A DNA stretch of 64,000 bases from Paraplanobispora siamensis. Lineage in GTDB: Bacteria; Actinomycetota; Actinomycetes; Streptosporangiales; Streptosporangiaceae. Both the position numbers and the translations under genes were made by a program. Positions within the stretch are counted from its first letter, which is position 1. Every line of letters begins with the position of its first letter. Location: positions 1-64,000 of the forward strand of contig NZ_BOOJ01000005.1 of assembly GCF_016863175.1 (NCBI RefSeq). The letters are read 5' to 3'. Positions 16,619-25,608 of the stretch are shown here, one piece after another. Under the pieces are notes generated by a model, which was given only the letters and a program-made list of their open reading frames with translations, did not search any database and was not told where the DNA came from.

Positions 16619-18169
16619 TCATGGAATGTTCTTGAAAGAAGCCCTCCGGATCGCGAGGGCCAGGGCCAGGCACGCGACGGGCACCGCGGGCAGGACGTAC
16701 CGGTAGTCGAACTGCGCCACCGCCGGCGGCATCACGAGCAGCGCCACCGCCGTCGCCCACGGCATCACCCACGCCGCGGGGCCCGCCGTACCCTCTGCGC
16801 CGTCCCCGCCGGCTCGCCACCGTCGCACGCCCTCTCCGGCCCGTCGCTCCCGCCGAGCCCGTCGCCCGCCCCACCGCCGTACGCCCGCCAGCACCGGCGG
16901 GGCCATCAGGATCACCAGCAGCACGGTGCCGGGCAATCTGATCATGTCCTGGTAGATACGTAGCAGACCGGCGTACGGTTCGACGATCACCGTGGCGATC
17001 GGCCCCTGCTCGTAGCGGTGGGCGAACTCCGCCCCCACCGTGGCCGGATAGCGCCCGGGCGGAGGCGGCGGCTGCGCGGGGAAGCGGTAGTAGCCGTAGA
17101 TCTCCGCGTCCGGATAGACCGGGCGGTCCCAGCGGAAGGTCCGGGCCAGCTCCGACAGGACCGAGCCCGCGTAGTCGAGCGGCTGGCTCCAGATGGCCAG
17201 CGACGCGAAGCGCCCGGCCAGCGTGTCGCTCTCCTCGGTGAAGGTGATGCCGGGCAGCTTGACCAGGGGGGAGTCGGCGCTCCAGATGTACTCCTGGGCG
17301 GGCGGGCGCTGCTCCGGCGGCCGGGGGTCGCACAGCACGGCCACGTCCGCCGGGGGATTCATCACCGCGCAGTCGGCGAACGTCATCGTCTTGGAGTAGA
17401 GGAAGACCCCGTTCGCGCCCACGATGCCGGTCCGCTCGTAGGTCGCGTAGAACCACGCACCGTACCCGAGGACCGGCAGCATGGCCGCAGCCAGCATCAC
17501 CCCCGCCGCCAGGACCCGCCCGCGCGCCCGGTAGAGCAGCCAGACCGCGAAGAGCACGATCAGGGGCAGGCCGACGGTCCTGGTGAGCGTCGCCGCCGCC
17601 AGCAGCAGCCCGATCCCCGCCGCCGCGGCCACGGCCGCCCGCGACCGGCCTTCGAGGCGCGGGGACACCGCGAGGCAGACGGCCCCCAGGACCAGCGCGG
17701 TGAACAGGACGTCGGAGACCAGCAGGTGCTCCAGCTGGATCTGGTAGGCGTCCAGCAGCACGGGGACCGGCGCCGCGGTCGCGGCCCAGCCGGGCGCGCC
17801 CAGCCGCCGGGCGGTCAGATAGACCAGCACGCCCGCCAGGAGGCCCAGCAGGTGCTGGACCAGGGCGACGGCGGCGAAGCTGTGGAGGGGTTCGAGCAGC
17901 CGCAGGAGCATGGAATACCCGGCCGGACGGACGAGGTCGGGCCGGGGCTTCAACGCGGTGACGACGTAGGTGTAGGAGTCGGGGAACCAGATGGCCGGCC
18001 GGTAGCCCAGCATCGCGACCAGCCGCAGGAACGCCCCGACGCCCAGCACCGCCAGGAACCACCGATGCTCCCGCCCCGGCATCGCCGGGAACCACCGGCG
18101 CTCCCGCCCCGGCATCGCCGGGAACCACCGGCGCTCCCGGACCCGCCACCGCCGTTCCCGCCCGCCCAA
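16619..18169 (-). CDS. Polytopic membrane glycosyltransferase (GT-C / PMT-ArnT-like)
   Basis: The protein is up to 516 aa with about ten membrane segments. An early acidic motif (FPDSYTY) follows the first membrane helix, as the catalytic Asp does in GT-C enzymes that use polyprenyl-phosphate sugars. A long extracytoplasmic loop lies roughly between residues 250 and 390. It probably adds a sugar to an exported acceptor. The N-terminal about 35 residues consist of an 11-residue repeat (WFPAMPGRERR type) from a DNA tandem repeat, so the true start may be one of the later methionines. Polyprenyl donor and acceptor are unknown. Confidence 0.75.
   Translation of the reverse strand: MGGRERRWRVRERRWFPAMPGRERRWFPAMPGREHRWFLAVLGVGAFLRLVAMLGYRPAIWFPDSYTYVVTALKPRPDLVRPAGYSMLLRLLEPLHSFAAVALVQHLLGLLAGVLVYLTARRLGAPGWAATAAPVPVLLDAYQIQLEHLLVSDVLFTALVLGAVCLAVSPRLEGRSRAAVAAAAGIGLLLAAATLTRTVGLPLIVLFAVWLLYRARGRVLAAGVMLAAAMLPVLGYGAWFYATYERTGIVGANGVFLYSKTMTFADCAVMNPPADVAVLCDPRPPEQRPPAQEYIWSADSPLVKLPGITFTEESDTLAGRFASLAIWSQPLDYAGSVLSELARTFRWDRPVYPDAEIYGYYRFPAQPPPPPGRYPATVGAEFAHRYEQGPIATVIVEPYAGLLRIYQDMIRLPGTVLLVILMAPPVLAGVRRWGGRRARRERRAGEGVRRWRAGGDGAEGTAGPAAWVMPWATAVALLVMPPAVAQFDYRYVLPAVPVACLALALAIRRASFKNIP
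18055..18145 (-). repeat. 33-bp tandem repeat, about 2.7 copies
   Basis: Units start at 18055, 18088 and 18121, exactly 33 bp apart, and encode an in-frame 11-residue repeat at the N-terminus of the membrane glycosyltransferase. A 33-bp period keeps the frame, so copy-number change would not disrupt the protein. Confidence 0.8.
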
Positions 18170-18339
18170 CCCCGCCCCTTTCGCACGTTGCGCGTACGCT
18201 ATCGGCTCCGGCCGCCCCCGCGGACCTTCCCGGTCGCCTGCGACCCCGACTCCACCGCCGCCCGGGGGCCGTCACCGCATGGGGCCTTCGCCTCCCCGGG
18301 GCCATCGCGGCGGCGGGTGCCGCTACCCTCGGTGGGGTC

Positions 18340-20550
18340 ATGACAACCGGCCGGCTGGATCGTGTGCGGGGGCTCTCGGCGGGCCGGGTGCTCGCCGTGG
18401 CGTCGGCCGTTCCCGCGCTCGCGCTGGCGGGCTGGCTGCTGGCCGGGCTGCCGCTGCTCATGCTCGGCTGGTTCCGGCCGCAGGTCGTCGTCCCGCTGGG
18501 GCTGGCCGCCGCGGTCCTCCTGTGCCGGTACGGCCTGCGCCGCCTGCCCGAGCCCGCCCCGGCGACCGGGTGGCAGACGGCAGGGGTGTCCGCGATCGCC
18601 CTGGGCTCGGGGATCTTCAACGCCGTCCTGCACAGCGAACAACTGATCGTCCGCCGCGACCCCGCGACCTACGCGCAGTACGCCGCCTGGCTGGCCACCC
18701 GTGGCTCCCTGCCGATCCCGTACGGCGAAGCGGCCTTCGGCGGTCAGGACCCGGCGCTGAGCTTCGGCAGCGTGGGCTTCTACGACCACGGCGGCGCGGT
18801 CGTGCCGCAGTTCATGCCGGGACCCCCGATGGTCCACGCGATCGGCCACTGGCTGGGCGGGCTGCCGGGGCTGCTGCTGACCCCGCCGGTCCTGGGCGCC
18901 CTCGCGGTCCTCGTGTTCGCCGGAGCCGCCGCCCGCCTGGCCGGGCCCCGCCGGGCGCCCCTGGCCGCCCTGGCGTTCGCGGTCGGCATGCCGATCCTGT
19001 ACACCTCCCGGGCCGCCTTCAGCGAGATCCCGTCCCTCATCATGATCTTCGGCGGGATGTCCCTGCTGCTGGACGCCCGCACCCGCCTGCGCGCGGCCCA
19101 GGGCGCCACGGCCACGGCGGCTCTGGCCGGGCTGGTCTTCGGACTGGCCGTCCTGGTCAGGATCGACGGCCTGCGGGACGTGCTGCCCGTGCTGGTGTAC
19201 GCCGGACTGCTGATCGCCCTGCGCCGGATCGAGCGCCGGGACGAGGGGTTCCCGGAGGGGGCCGGGCTTCGCGGGGACGGGCGGCTCGGGGTGCCGTTGC
19301 TGGCCGGGTTGCTGACGGGCGCCGGGCTCGGCCTGCTCGCCGCCGTCGTGCTCGCCGCGCCGTACCTCGACTATCTCTCCGGGTCCCTGCTCCCCCTGCT
19401 GGCCGTCTGCGCTGCCGTCCTGCTCCTCACCGTGGCCGCCGCCGCTCTCGCCCCCCGGCTCGCGGGCCCGCTCGGGCGCCTGGCCCGGGTCCGGTGGCTG
19501 CCGGGCCTGGCGGCGGGCGCGGTCGTTCTCGTCATGGGGCTGTTCGCGGCCCGGCCGTGGCTGCAGACCGTGACCCGTCACGCGACCACCCCCGAGGACC
19601 TGCTGACCTCCGACTTCATCGGGAAGACCCAGGCGGCGAACGGGCTGCCGGTGGACGGCTCGCGGCTCTACTACGAGGACGCGCTGCACTGGGTGGCCTG
19701 GTACATCGGGCCCCCGGCCGTGGTGCTGGCCACCCTCGCGGGAGCCGTACTGGTCCGCAGACTGGTCAGGGGCGCCGCCTCCGAATGGCTGCTCCCGCTC
19801 ATGATCATCGGCTGGACGACGGTCACCACGCTCTACCGCCCGGCCATCACCCCCGACCACCCCTTCGCCGCCCGGCGGCTGGTCCCGGTGATCATCCCCG
19901 GCCTGGTCCTGCTCGCGGTCTGGGGACTGCGCTGGATCGAGGAGAAGGCCCGGGAGAGGGAAGCCGAGAACGACCGCGACATCGCCCGAACCGGAATCGC
20001 CGGGCGGAGGGATCGCGAGGCCGCCCGGAACGGGACCACCGGGCGCGGGGACCGGTTCATCGCACCCCTGGCCCGTCTGGCCGCCTCCCGGACCGGGCCG
20101 GCCGTCCTCGGCGTGGTGCTCCTGGTCGTCCCACCGGCCGTGACCTCCATCGGGACCGCCTTCACCCCGGTGGGTCGGGGAGAGCGGGCGGCGGTCGAGG
20201 CCATGTGCGCGGCCCTGCCGGAGAACGCCTCCGTGCTGCTCGTGGAGCGGGTCACCGCCGACCGCTTCACCCAGCTCGTCCGGGGCGTGTGCGGCCTCCC
20301 CGCCGCCGGGGTCGAGGTCTCCCACGGCGAGGACACACCCGCCCCCGGCGACGTCACCCGCCTGATCGGCCGCATCCGGGAGACGGGCCGCGTCCCCGTC
20401 CTGCTCGCCGCCGAGCCCGCCCAGCTCACGCCGTACGGCACGCCCGTCCAGACGATGGCCCTGCGCACCCGCCAGGACGAACGCTCCCTGGTCGAGGCAC
20501 CCGACGGCACCTGGTCCCTTTCGATCAACGTATGGACGACCACGGGATAG
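18340..20550 (+). CDS. Large polytopic membrane protein, GT-C-like glycosyltransferase candidate
   Basis: The 736-aa protein has a dozen or so hydrophobic segments in its first 560 residues. RRDPATYAQYAAWLA near residue 107 resembles the catalytic Asp region after the first membrane helices of GT-C enzymes. A charged cytoplasmic loop (about 540-580) and an extracytoplasmic C-terminal domain of about 130 residues follow. The neighbouring minus-strand gene is also GT-C-like and the two are divergent, sharing a 170-bp promoter region. The ATG start has GGTGGGG upstream, and TACCCT at 18324-18329 may be its -10. Family assignment is by layout, not by a firm motif match. Confidence 0.65.
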   Translation: MTTGRLDRVRGLSAGRVLAVASAVPALALAGWLLAGLPLLMLGWFRPQVVVPLGLAAAVLLCRYGLRRLPEPAPATGWQTAGVSAIALGSGIFNAVLHSEQLIVRRDPATYAQYAAWLATRGSLPIPYGEAAFGGQDPALSFGSVGFYDHGGAVVPQFMPGPPMVHAIGHWLGGLPGLLLTPPVLGALAVLVFAGAAARLAGPRRAPLAALAFAVGMPILYTSRAAFSEIPSLIMIFGGMSLLLDARTRLRAAQGATATAALAGLVFGLAVLVRIDGLRDVLPVLVYAGLLIALRRIERRDEGFPEGAGLRGDGRLGVPLLAGLLTGAGLGLLAAVVLAAPYLDYLSGSLLPLLAVCAAVLLLTVAAAALAPRLAGPLGRLARVRWLPGLAAGAVVLVMGLFAARPWLQTVTRHATTPEDLLTSDFIGKTQAANGLPVDGSRLYYEDALHWVAWYIGPPAVVLATLAGAVLVRRLVRGAASEWLLPLMIIGWTTVTTLYRPAITPDHPFAARRLVPVIIPGLVLLAVWGLRWIEEKAREREAENDRDIARTGIAGRRDREAARNGTTGRGDRFIAPLARLAASRTGPAVLGVVLLVVPPAVTSIGTAFTPVGRGERAAVEAMCAALPENASVLLVERVTADRFTQLVRGVCGLPAAGVEVSHGEDTPAPGDVTRLIGRIRETGRVPVLLAAEPAQLTPYGTPVQTMALRTRQDERSLVEAPDGTWSLSINVWTTTG

Positions 20551-20629
20551 GCCGCCCGGGCGGTTGTGCGGTCCGAGCCGATCCCTGCATGACGGATATC
20601 TCGGGATGGCCGTCGTCTGGGAGATTTGG

Positions 20630-20635
20630 CATAGT
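20630..20635 (+). promoter_or_regulatory. Candidate -10 (CATAGT), leaderless start
   Basis: The sequence GATTTGGCATAGTCG precedes the ATG at 20642 with 6 nt between hexamer and start, and no ribosome binding site. The paralogous gene at 21611 has an almost identical upstream element, so the site has been kept with the duplicated gene. Confidence 0.5.
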
Positions 20636-20641
20636 CGCTCC

Positions 20642-21580
20642 ATGTCCTTCCCTGATCATCAGGAACCCGGTCCGGGGTATGAGGAGCTCTCCTTCGGTGA
20701 CGGTGACCCGGATCGGGAGTCGCGGCTCCAGGTGTGGTTGAGGACGCACACGAGGCTGCTGACCGCGTGTGCCGTGGTGCTGGTGCTGATCGGCGCGTCC
20801 GTGGTGGGCGGGCGTCATCTCTATGAGCGCTCCCGGGAGCCGTTGCCTCCGCCCGAGGCGCGGGACTCCGGGCAGGTGCGCGTCGTGGTCCACCTGTGCG
20901 GTCAGCGGGTGGAGGCGTGGAGCTGCCTGCGCAGGGGGGAGGTCACGGACGCCGACGGTCAGGCGATCGCGGCGCGCATGCGGGCGATGCCCGAGCTGGC
21001 GGACGTCGCCTTCGTGAGCAAGGAGGAGGACAGCCGCAGGTCGCTGGCCTACTACGCGGCCATCGGCGAGCCGGAGCGGGCGGACGAGCTGTTCTTCCAC
21101 GCCAGCGTCGAGGCCGTGCTCCGCCGCGGTGAGGACTTCAAGGGGGTGGCGGACCGGCTGAAGGAGATCCCCGGGGTCGTCGCCGTGTTCCGGGAGCTCC
21201 CGGACGCCTGGGAGGGGAAGGCCGATCTCGCCGTCGCCCTGTGCGCGGAGGGGGAACGGCCGGCGCGGGGATGCCAGGAGGGCCGGACGGTCAGGAGCGG
21301 GGCCCCGGCCACCGAGGCGGAGAAGGAGGCGATCCTCGACCGGCTCTGGGACCTGCCCGGCGTCGAGACGGTCTACCTGCAGAAGCGGGAGGACTTCATG
21401 CGGCTGAAGCGGCAGTACGAGCCGCAGGACCCGGCCGAGCACACCACCCCGCGGGTGGACCGCACCCGCGCGACCTTCTACGTGAAGCTCGCCGACCCCG
21501 CCGGCCGCGCCACGGTCGCCGGGGCGGTGAAGGACCTGCCCGGGGTCGGGGGCGTGTACCCCGTCGGGTACTCCTGGTGA
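20642..21580 (+). CDS. Membrane-anchored protein with two FtsX extracellular-domain repeats, no permease domain
   Basis: The protein is 312 aa from the ATG at 20642, chosen because it aligns with the MSFPDH start of the downstream paralogue. A short cytoplasmic region precedes one membrane helix (about 41-62). The outside part contains two units resembling the FtsX extracellular domain: the first begins VVVHLCGQ and holds ARMRAMPELADVAFVSKEED, the second begins LAVALCAEG and holds LWDLPGVETVYLQKRED. Each unit has a cysteine pair (LC ... C). In FtsX this domain binds a peptidoglycan hydrolase; here the ABC permease helices are missing. A role in binding cell-wall hydrolases is inferred. Confidence 0.75.
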   Translation: MSFPDHQEPGPGYEELSFGDGDPDRESRLQVWLRTHTRLLTACAVVLVLIGASVVGGRHLYERSREPLPPPEARDSGQVRVVVHLCGQRVEAWSCLRRGEVTDADGQAIAARMRAMPELADVAFVSKEEDSRRSLAYYAAIGEPERADELFFHASVEAVLRRGEDFKGVADRLKEIPGVVAVFRELPDAWEGKADLAVALCAEGERPARGCQEGRTVRSGAPATEAEKEAILDRLWDLPGVETVYLQKREDFMRLKRQYEPQDPAEHTTPRVDRTRATFYVKLADPAGRATVAGAVKDLPGVGGVYPVGYSW

Positions 21581-21598
21581 TGCGGGCGGGCGATTTGG

Positions 21599-21604
21599 GA
21601 TAGT
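21599..21604 (+). promoter_or_regulatory. Candidate -10 (GATAGT), leaderless start
   Basis: GATTTGGGATAGTCG repeats the element found before the upstream paralogue and ends 6 nt before the ATG at 21611. No ribosome binding site is visible. Confidence 0.5.
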
Positions 21605-21610
21605 CGTCGC

Positions 21611-22561
21611 ATGTCCTTCCCCGATCACGACGAGTCGTCCTCGCGGAACGAGGAGCTCTCCTTCGGCGGCGGCGACCCGGACCGGGAGCCGCGGTTGCGG
21701 GCGTGGTCGAGGGCGCACCCCCGGCTGGTGGCGGTCTGCGTCGCGGCGGCGGTGCTGCTGGCGGCGGGCGGGGCCGGGGGCTGGTATCTCCACCGGCGTT
21801 CCCAGGAGCCGTCGCCCCCGCCGGCGGTGGCCTTTCCCGAGCAGACGCGGTTCACGGTGCTGCTGTGCAGCGGGTACGGCCCGGGGGAGGGCCTGTGCCC
21901 CGGCCGGAGGAAGGCCGACGAGGCCGAGCACCTGGCGGTGGCGGCGCGCATGAGGGCGATGCCCGAGCTGGCCGGGGTCGCCTATGTGAGCGAGGAGGAC
22001 AACCGCAGGGAGACGCTCGCCCTGTACGCCGCCAGGGGCGAGCCGCAGGAGACGGAGGGGGTGGCCTTCACCGCCCATCTCCGGGGCACGTTGCGCCGGA
22101 GCGGCGACTTCGCCGCGGTGGTCGCGAAGATAACGGCGTTCCCCGAGGTCAAGAGGGTGATCCGGGTGCCCGTGGACTTCTGGGCGGGGAAGGCGGACGT
22201 CGCGGTCCATCTTTGCGCGGCGGCGGACGCGCCGAGGGAGGAGTGCACGGAGAACCGCTCCGGCGGGATCGCGGGGGCCGCGACCGGGGCGGAGAAGGAG
22301 GCGGTCCTCGACCGGCTCAGGGAGCTGCCCGGAGTCGAGACGGTCTATCTGCAGGACCGCGATCACCTGGCCCGGCTGCTGGGGCACTACGGGCCGAGGC
22401 TCCCGGAGCGGGACCAGCCCGTCCAGCCGGACCAGCTGTATGAGACCTTCTATGTGAAGCTCTTCCGCCCGGCCGGGCCCGCCGGGACGGCGGAGATGGT
22501 CAGGGCGCTGGAGCCCCTGCCCGGCGTGCGCGAGGTGACCCCCGTCCGGGACGACCGGTAG
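21611..22561 (+). CDS. Second membrane-anchored FtsX extracellular-domain repeat protein
   Basis: This 316-aa paralogue of the preceding gene has the same layout: short acidic N-terminus (EELSFGGGDPDRE is nearly identical in both), one membrane helix (about 39-60), then two FtsX-ectodomain-like units beginning FTVLLCSGY and VAVHLCAAA. Each contains the MRAMPELAGVAYVSEEDN or LRELPGVETVYLQDRD type strand-helix. Divergence between the pair is greater in the outer domains than in the N-terminus and promoter, which suggests an old tandem duplication with different partners. Function unproven. Confidence 0.75.
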   Translation: MSFPDHDESSSRNEELSFGGGDPDREPRLRAWSRAHPRLVAVCVAAAVLLAAGGAGGWYLHRRSQEPSPPPAVAFPEQTRFTVLLCSGYGPGEGLCPGRRKADEAEHLAVAARMRAMPELAGVAYVSEEDNRRETLALYAARGEPQETEGVAFTAHLRGTLRRSGDFAAVVAKITAFPEVKRVIRVPVDFWAGKADVAVHLCAAADAPREECTENRSGGIAGAATGAEKEAVLDRLRELPGVETVYLQDRDHLARLLGHYGPRLPERDQPVQPDQLYETFYVKLFRPAGPAGTAEMVRALEPLPGVREVTPVRDDR

Positions 22562-22615
22562 CCCTCGCGGGCGGCCGAACCCGATGATGTGGGTACGGTC
22601 GCGAGCTGGGCAGAG

Positions 22616-22621
22616 TATCCT
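22616..22621 (+). promoter_or_regulatory. Candidate -10 (TATCCT), near-leaderless start
   Basis: TATCCT lies 8 nt before the GTG at 22630, with no ribosome binding site between. Confidence 0.4.
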
Positions 22622-22629
22622 CGCCCGTC

Positions 22630-23559
22630 GTGAGCACGCCCGAGACCCCCGAGAGTGGATCAGCTGTGGACGCAACGCCGTACGTCACGATCGTCCTGCC
22701 CTGTTACAACGAGCAGGACCACGTCATCGACGAGGTCGAGCGCATCTGCCGGGCCATGGACGAAAGCGGCTACACCTACGAGCTCGTGGCCGTGGACGAC
22801 TGCTCCACCGACCAGACCCTCGCCCGCCTGCAGGAGGCGGCGCCGCGCTTCCCGAACATGCGGATCAGGGCCTTCCACCGCAACGGCGGCTCGGGCACCG
22901 TGCGCAGGATCGGCACGCAGGAGGCGCTCGGCGAGATCGTCGTGTGGACCGACGCGGACATGACCTACCCGAACGAGCGCATCCCCGAGCTGGTCCAGAT
23001 CCTGGAGAAGGACTCCACGATCGACCAGGTCGTGGGCGCGCGGACCACCGAGGAGGGCTCGCACAAGTTCCTGCGGGTCCCCGCCAAGTGGTTCATCCGC
23101 AAGGTCGCCGAGCGGCTGGCCGGGCAGAAGATCCCCGACCTCAACTCGGGCCTGCGGGCCTTCCGCAAGTCGGTCGCCAAGCCGTATCTGCGGCTGCTGC
23201 CGCCCGGCTTCTCCTGCGTCACGACGATCACGCTGTCGTTCCTGTCGAACCAGCACGACGTCTACTATCTGCCGATCGAGTACAGCAAGCGGGCGGGCAA
23301 GTCGAAGTTCAGCTTCGTCTCCGACGCCTACCGCTACATCCTGCAGGTGCTGCGGATGGTGATGTACTTCAACCCGCTCAAGGTCCTCATGCCCCCCGCG
23401 ATCTGGCTGGTCGGCATCGGCATCGTCAAGGGGATCTACGACAACATCAAGAACCCGTTCTACCTGGCCAACAACACGATCATCATCTTCGTGACCGGCC
23501 TGCTGATCGGGTCCCTGGCCCTGCTGGCCGACCTCATCGTGCGCTCCAGGAGCGAGTGA
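22630..23559 (+). CDS. Membrane-bound family 2 glycosyltransferase (polyprenyl-phosphate glycosyltransferase type)
   Basis: The 309-aa protein has an N-terminal GT-A domain with VLPCYNEQ (about residue 24), VDDCSTD and TDADMTYPNERI, the usual acidic metal and nucleotide motifs, followed by YSKRAGKSKFSF. Two C-terminal membrane helices (about 250-305) match the GtrB/DPM-like group that makes polyprenyl-phosphate-linked sugars on the cytoplasmic face. Such donors would feed the GT-C-like enzymes nearby. The next glycosyltransferase starts 3 nt after its stop, so they form an operon. Confidence 0.9.
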   Translation: MSTPETPESGSAVDATPYVTIVLPCYNEQDHVIDEVERICRAMDESGYTYELVAVDDCSTDQTLARLQEAAPRFPNMRIRAFHRNGGSGTVRRIGTQEALGEIVVWTDADMTYPNERIPELVQILEKDSTIDQVVGARTTEEGSHKFLRVPAKWFIRKVAERLAGQKIPDLNSGLRAFRKSVAKPYLRLLPPGFSCVTTITLSFLSNQHDVYYLPIEYSKRAGKSKFSFVSDAYRYILQVLRMVMYFNPLKVLMPPAIWLVGIGIVKGIYDNIKNPFYLANNTIIIFVTGLLIGSLALLADLIVRSRSE

Positions 23560-23562
23560 CCC

Positions 23563-24645
23563 ATGCGGATCGCGATCATCGGGCCGACCTACCCGTACAA
23601 GGGCGGCGGGGCCGCGCACACCACCGAGCTGGCCCACCGCCTGGCGGCCGCCGGGCACGAGGTGGTCATCGAGTCGTGGAAGGCGCAGTACCCGTCGTTC
23701 CTGTATCCCGGGCAGCAGACGGTGGACAGCCCCGACGGCGAGCCGTACCCGCGCTCCTTCCGGCGGCTGGACTGGCGCCGCCCGGACGGCTGGGCCGAGT
23801 GCGGGCGCCGGCTGCGCACCGCCGACCTGGTGATCCTCGTGGTGCTCAGCCCGGTGCAGGTCCCGCCCTACCTCGGCATCCTGTACGGCCTGCGCCGCCG
23901 GACCCCGGTGGTGGCGCTGTGCCACAACGTGCTCCCGCACGAGCGCAAGCCGTACGACGCGCCGCTGATGAGGGCGCTGCTGCGCCGGGTGGACGGGGTG
24001 CTCGCGCACTCCGAGGAGCAGGCGGCGCTGGCCCGCGAGCTGGCGCCCGCGCCGGTGACGGTGGCGCAGATGGCCCCCCATCTGCCGGCCAGGGCCGCGA
24101 CGCGGACCCTGCCGCTGGGGGCGCGGGGCCGGTTGCTGTTCTTCGGGCTGGTCCGCCCGTACAAGGGGCTCGACCTGCTGATCCGCGCACTGCCCCCGGG
24201 CGTCTCGCTGCGGGTGGCCGGGGAGTTCTGGGGCGGCCTGGAGGAGACGAAGGCGCTGATCGCCCAGCTGGGCCTGACCGGGCGGGTGGAGCTGCGGCCG
24301 GGCTACGTCGCCGCCGAGGACGTGCCGGGACTGTTCGAGGACGTGGACGCGCTGGTGCTGCCCTACCGGAGCGGCACGGCCAGCCAGCAGGTGTGGCTCG
24401 GTCACGAGCAGGGCGTCCCGGTGATCGCCACCCGGGTCGGCACGCTCGGCGACCACGTCACCGACGGCGTGGACGGGCTGCTGGTCGAGCCGGGGTCGGT
24501 GGAGGCGCTGCGCGCGGCGCTGACGCGCTTCTACGAGCCGGGCGAGCCCGAGCGGCTGCGCGCCGGGGTCAAGGCCGTGGACCCCGAGCCCTACTGGGCG
24601 GCGTACGTCGAGGCGCTGCTGGCGGCCGGCTCGACCGGGCGCTGA
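23563..24645 (+). CDS. Glycosyltransferase family 4 (group 1)
   Basis: The protein is 360 aa with GT-B fold signs: glycine-rich N-terminal loop GPTYPYKGGGAAHTTELAHRL (about 8-28), CHNVLPHE, and the C-terminal LLFFGLVRPYKGLDLLI and ASQQVWLGHEQGVPVIAT. It lacks a long membrane segment and would act on the cytoplasmic face. It follows the GT2 gene by 3 nt. Its 3' end overlaps, tail to tail, 55 nt of the minus-strand flippase-like gene. Confidence 0.9.
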   Translation: MRIAIIGPTYPYKGGGAAHTTELAHRLAAAGHEVVIESWKAQYPSFLYPGQQTVDSPDGEPYPRSFRRLDWRRPDGWAECGRRLRTADLVILVVLSPVQVPPYLGILYGLRRRTPVVALCHNVLPHERKPYDAPLMRALLRRVDGVLAHSEEQAALARELAPAPVTVAQMAPHLPARAATRTLPLGARGRLLFFGLVRPYKGLDLLIRALPPGVSLRVAGEFWGGLEETKALIAQLGLTGRVELRPGYVAAEDVPGLFEDVDALVLPYRSGTASQQVWLGHEQGVPVIATRVGTLGDHVTDGVDGLLVEPGSVEALRAALTRFYEPGEPERLRAGVKAVDPEPYWAAYVEALLAAGSTGR

Positions 24646-25541
24646 CGGCGGCCCAGCAGGAAGCCGATCCCGGCCCAGGCCACGTCGGTGAAGGTGAAGG
24701 CCAGCCGGGAGATCACGGCGGCGACGAGGGCGTTGGCCGTGCCGATCGTCGGCGCGAGGACCAGGACCATCGCGCCCTCGCGCACGCCCACCCCGGCCGG
24801 GATGAACGCGAACAGCAGGCCGGTGGCCCAGGCGAAGGCGTAGGCTCCGGCGCCGAGCAGATAGAGCGAGAAGTCACCGGTCAGGTCGCCCAGGACCAGC
24901 CACAGGTGCAGGCCGTACACCAGCCAGCCGGTGATCGTCCACGCCGTGACCTCCAGCAGGGTCCGGCCGGAGAGCACCTCGTCGAAGGGCTCCCGGCGGG
25001 CGAGCCGCAGCGCCAGGTTCAGCCCCCAGGTGAGGATCCGCGGGTGCAGGCAGACCAGGATCACCGGGATGATCAGCGCGAGGTACCACGTCTCCTCGGC
25101 CACGTCCCGGGCGGTGAACGGGAGTGTGGCGGCGGCCAGGCCGACCGCGCAGCCCAGCGAGATCACCAGGCCGATCGAGGTGCCGCCGAAGGTGCGCCGG
25201 GGCGGGCAGCCGTGGTCGCGGCCCAGCTCCATCATCGCGGCGTAGGCCCAGACCGACCCGGGGACGTACTTGCCGAGCTGGCCGACGAACAGCACGCGGG
25301 CGGCGGCGCGCAGCGGGAAGGCGGAGCCCAGTCCGGCCAGGCCCCGCTGCCAGGCGATCATCATGATCCCGGCCCCGGCCATCACGACGGCGAAGGCCCC
25401 GGTCACCGACCACCAGGACAGCCGGGTGAGCGCGGAGACGGTGTCGTCCCAGTTACGGGCCAGGCCGTAGCCCACGAAGGCCAGCGCGACCAGCGCCAGC
25501 AGAACGCGGAGCAGGCGGCTCGATCGCAGACGGCTGAGCAT
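24591..25541 (-). CDS. Flippase-like / lysylphosphatidylglycerol synthase transmembrane-domain protein (UPF0104)
   Basis: The 316-aa protein has about eight membrane segments of the LPG_synthase_TM/AglD type, with the family segments FVGQLGKYVPGSVWA (about residues 85-99) and FIPAGVGVREGAMV (about 247-260). No soluble aminoacyl-transferase domain is present, so it is not a full MprF. Such proteins are thought to move polyprenyl-linked glycolipids or to have a glycosyl/lipid transfer role. The ATG follows a TAGTCT hexamer by 6 nt (leaderless type). It is a paralogue of the gene at 26445. Confidence 0.85.
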   Translation of the reverse strand: MLSRLRSSRLLRVLLALVALAFVGYGLARNWDDTVSALTRLSWWSVTGAFAVVMAGAGIMMIAWQRGLAGLGSAFPLRAAARVLFVGQLGKYVPGSVWAYAAMMELGRDHGCPPRRTFGGTSIGLVISLGCAVGLAAATLPFTARDVAEETWYLALIIPVILVCLHPRILTWGLNLALRLARREPFDEVLSGRTLLEVTAWTITGWLVYGLHLWLVLGDLTGDFSLYLLGAGAYAFAWATGLLFAFIPAGVGVREGAMVLVLAPTIGTANALVAAVISRLAFTFTDVAWAGIGFLLGRRQRPVEPAASSASTYAAQ

Positions 25542-25547
25542 TGGCCA

Positions 25548-25553
25548 AGACTA
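25548..25553 (-). promoter_or_regulatory. Candidate -10 (TAGTCT on minus), leaderless start
   Basis: TAGTCT on the minus strand ends 6 nt before the ATG at 25541. It is paired with the divergent plus-strand TAGCCT at 25595. Confidence 0.5.
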
Positions 25554-25594
25554 CGACGTTGACATTACTCGGCGGTAGGGTTCGGCCGCGCCGG

Positions 25595-25600
25595 TAGCCT
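25595..25600 (+). promoter_or_regulatory. Candidate -10 (TAGCCT), near-leaderless start
   Basis: TAGCCT ends 8 nt before the GTG at 25609; no ribosome binding site lies between. Confidence 0.4.
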
Positions 25601-25608
25601 AGGGCCCC

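Noticed and set aside
25559-25564. Consensus -35 TTGACA for the methyltransferase gene
   Set aside because: The distance to TAGCCT (30 bp) or TAGGGT (11 bp) does not fit a sigma-70-type promoter.
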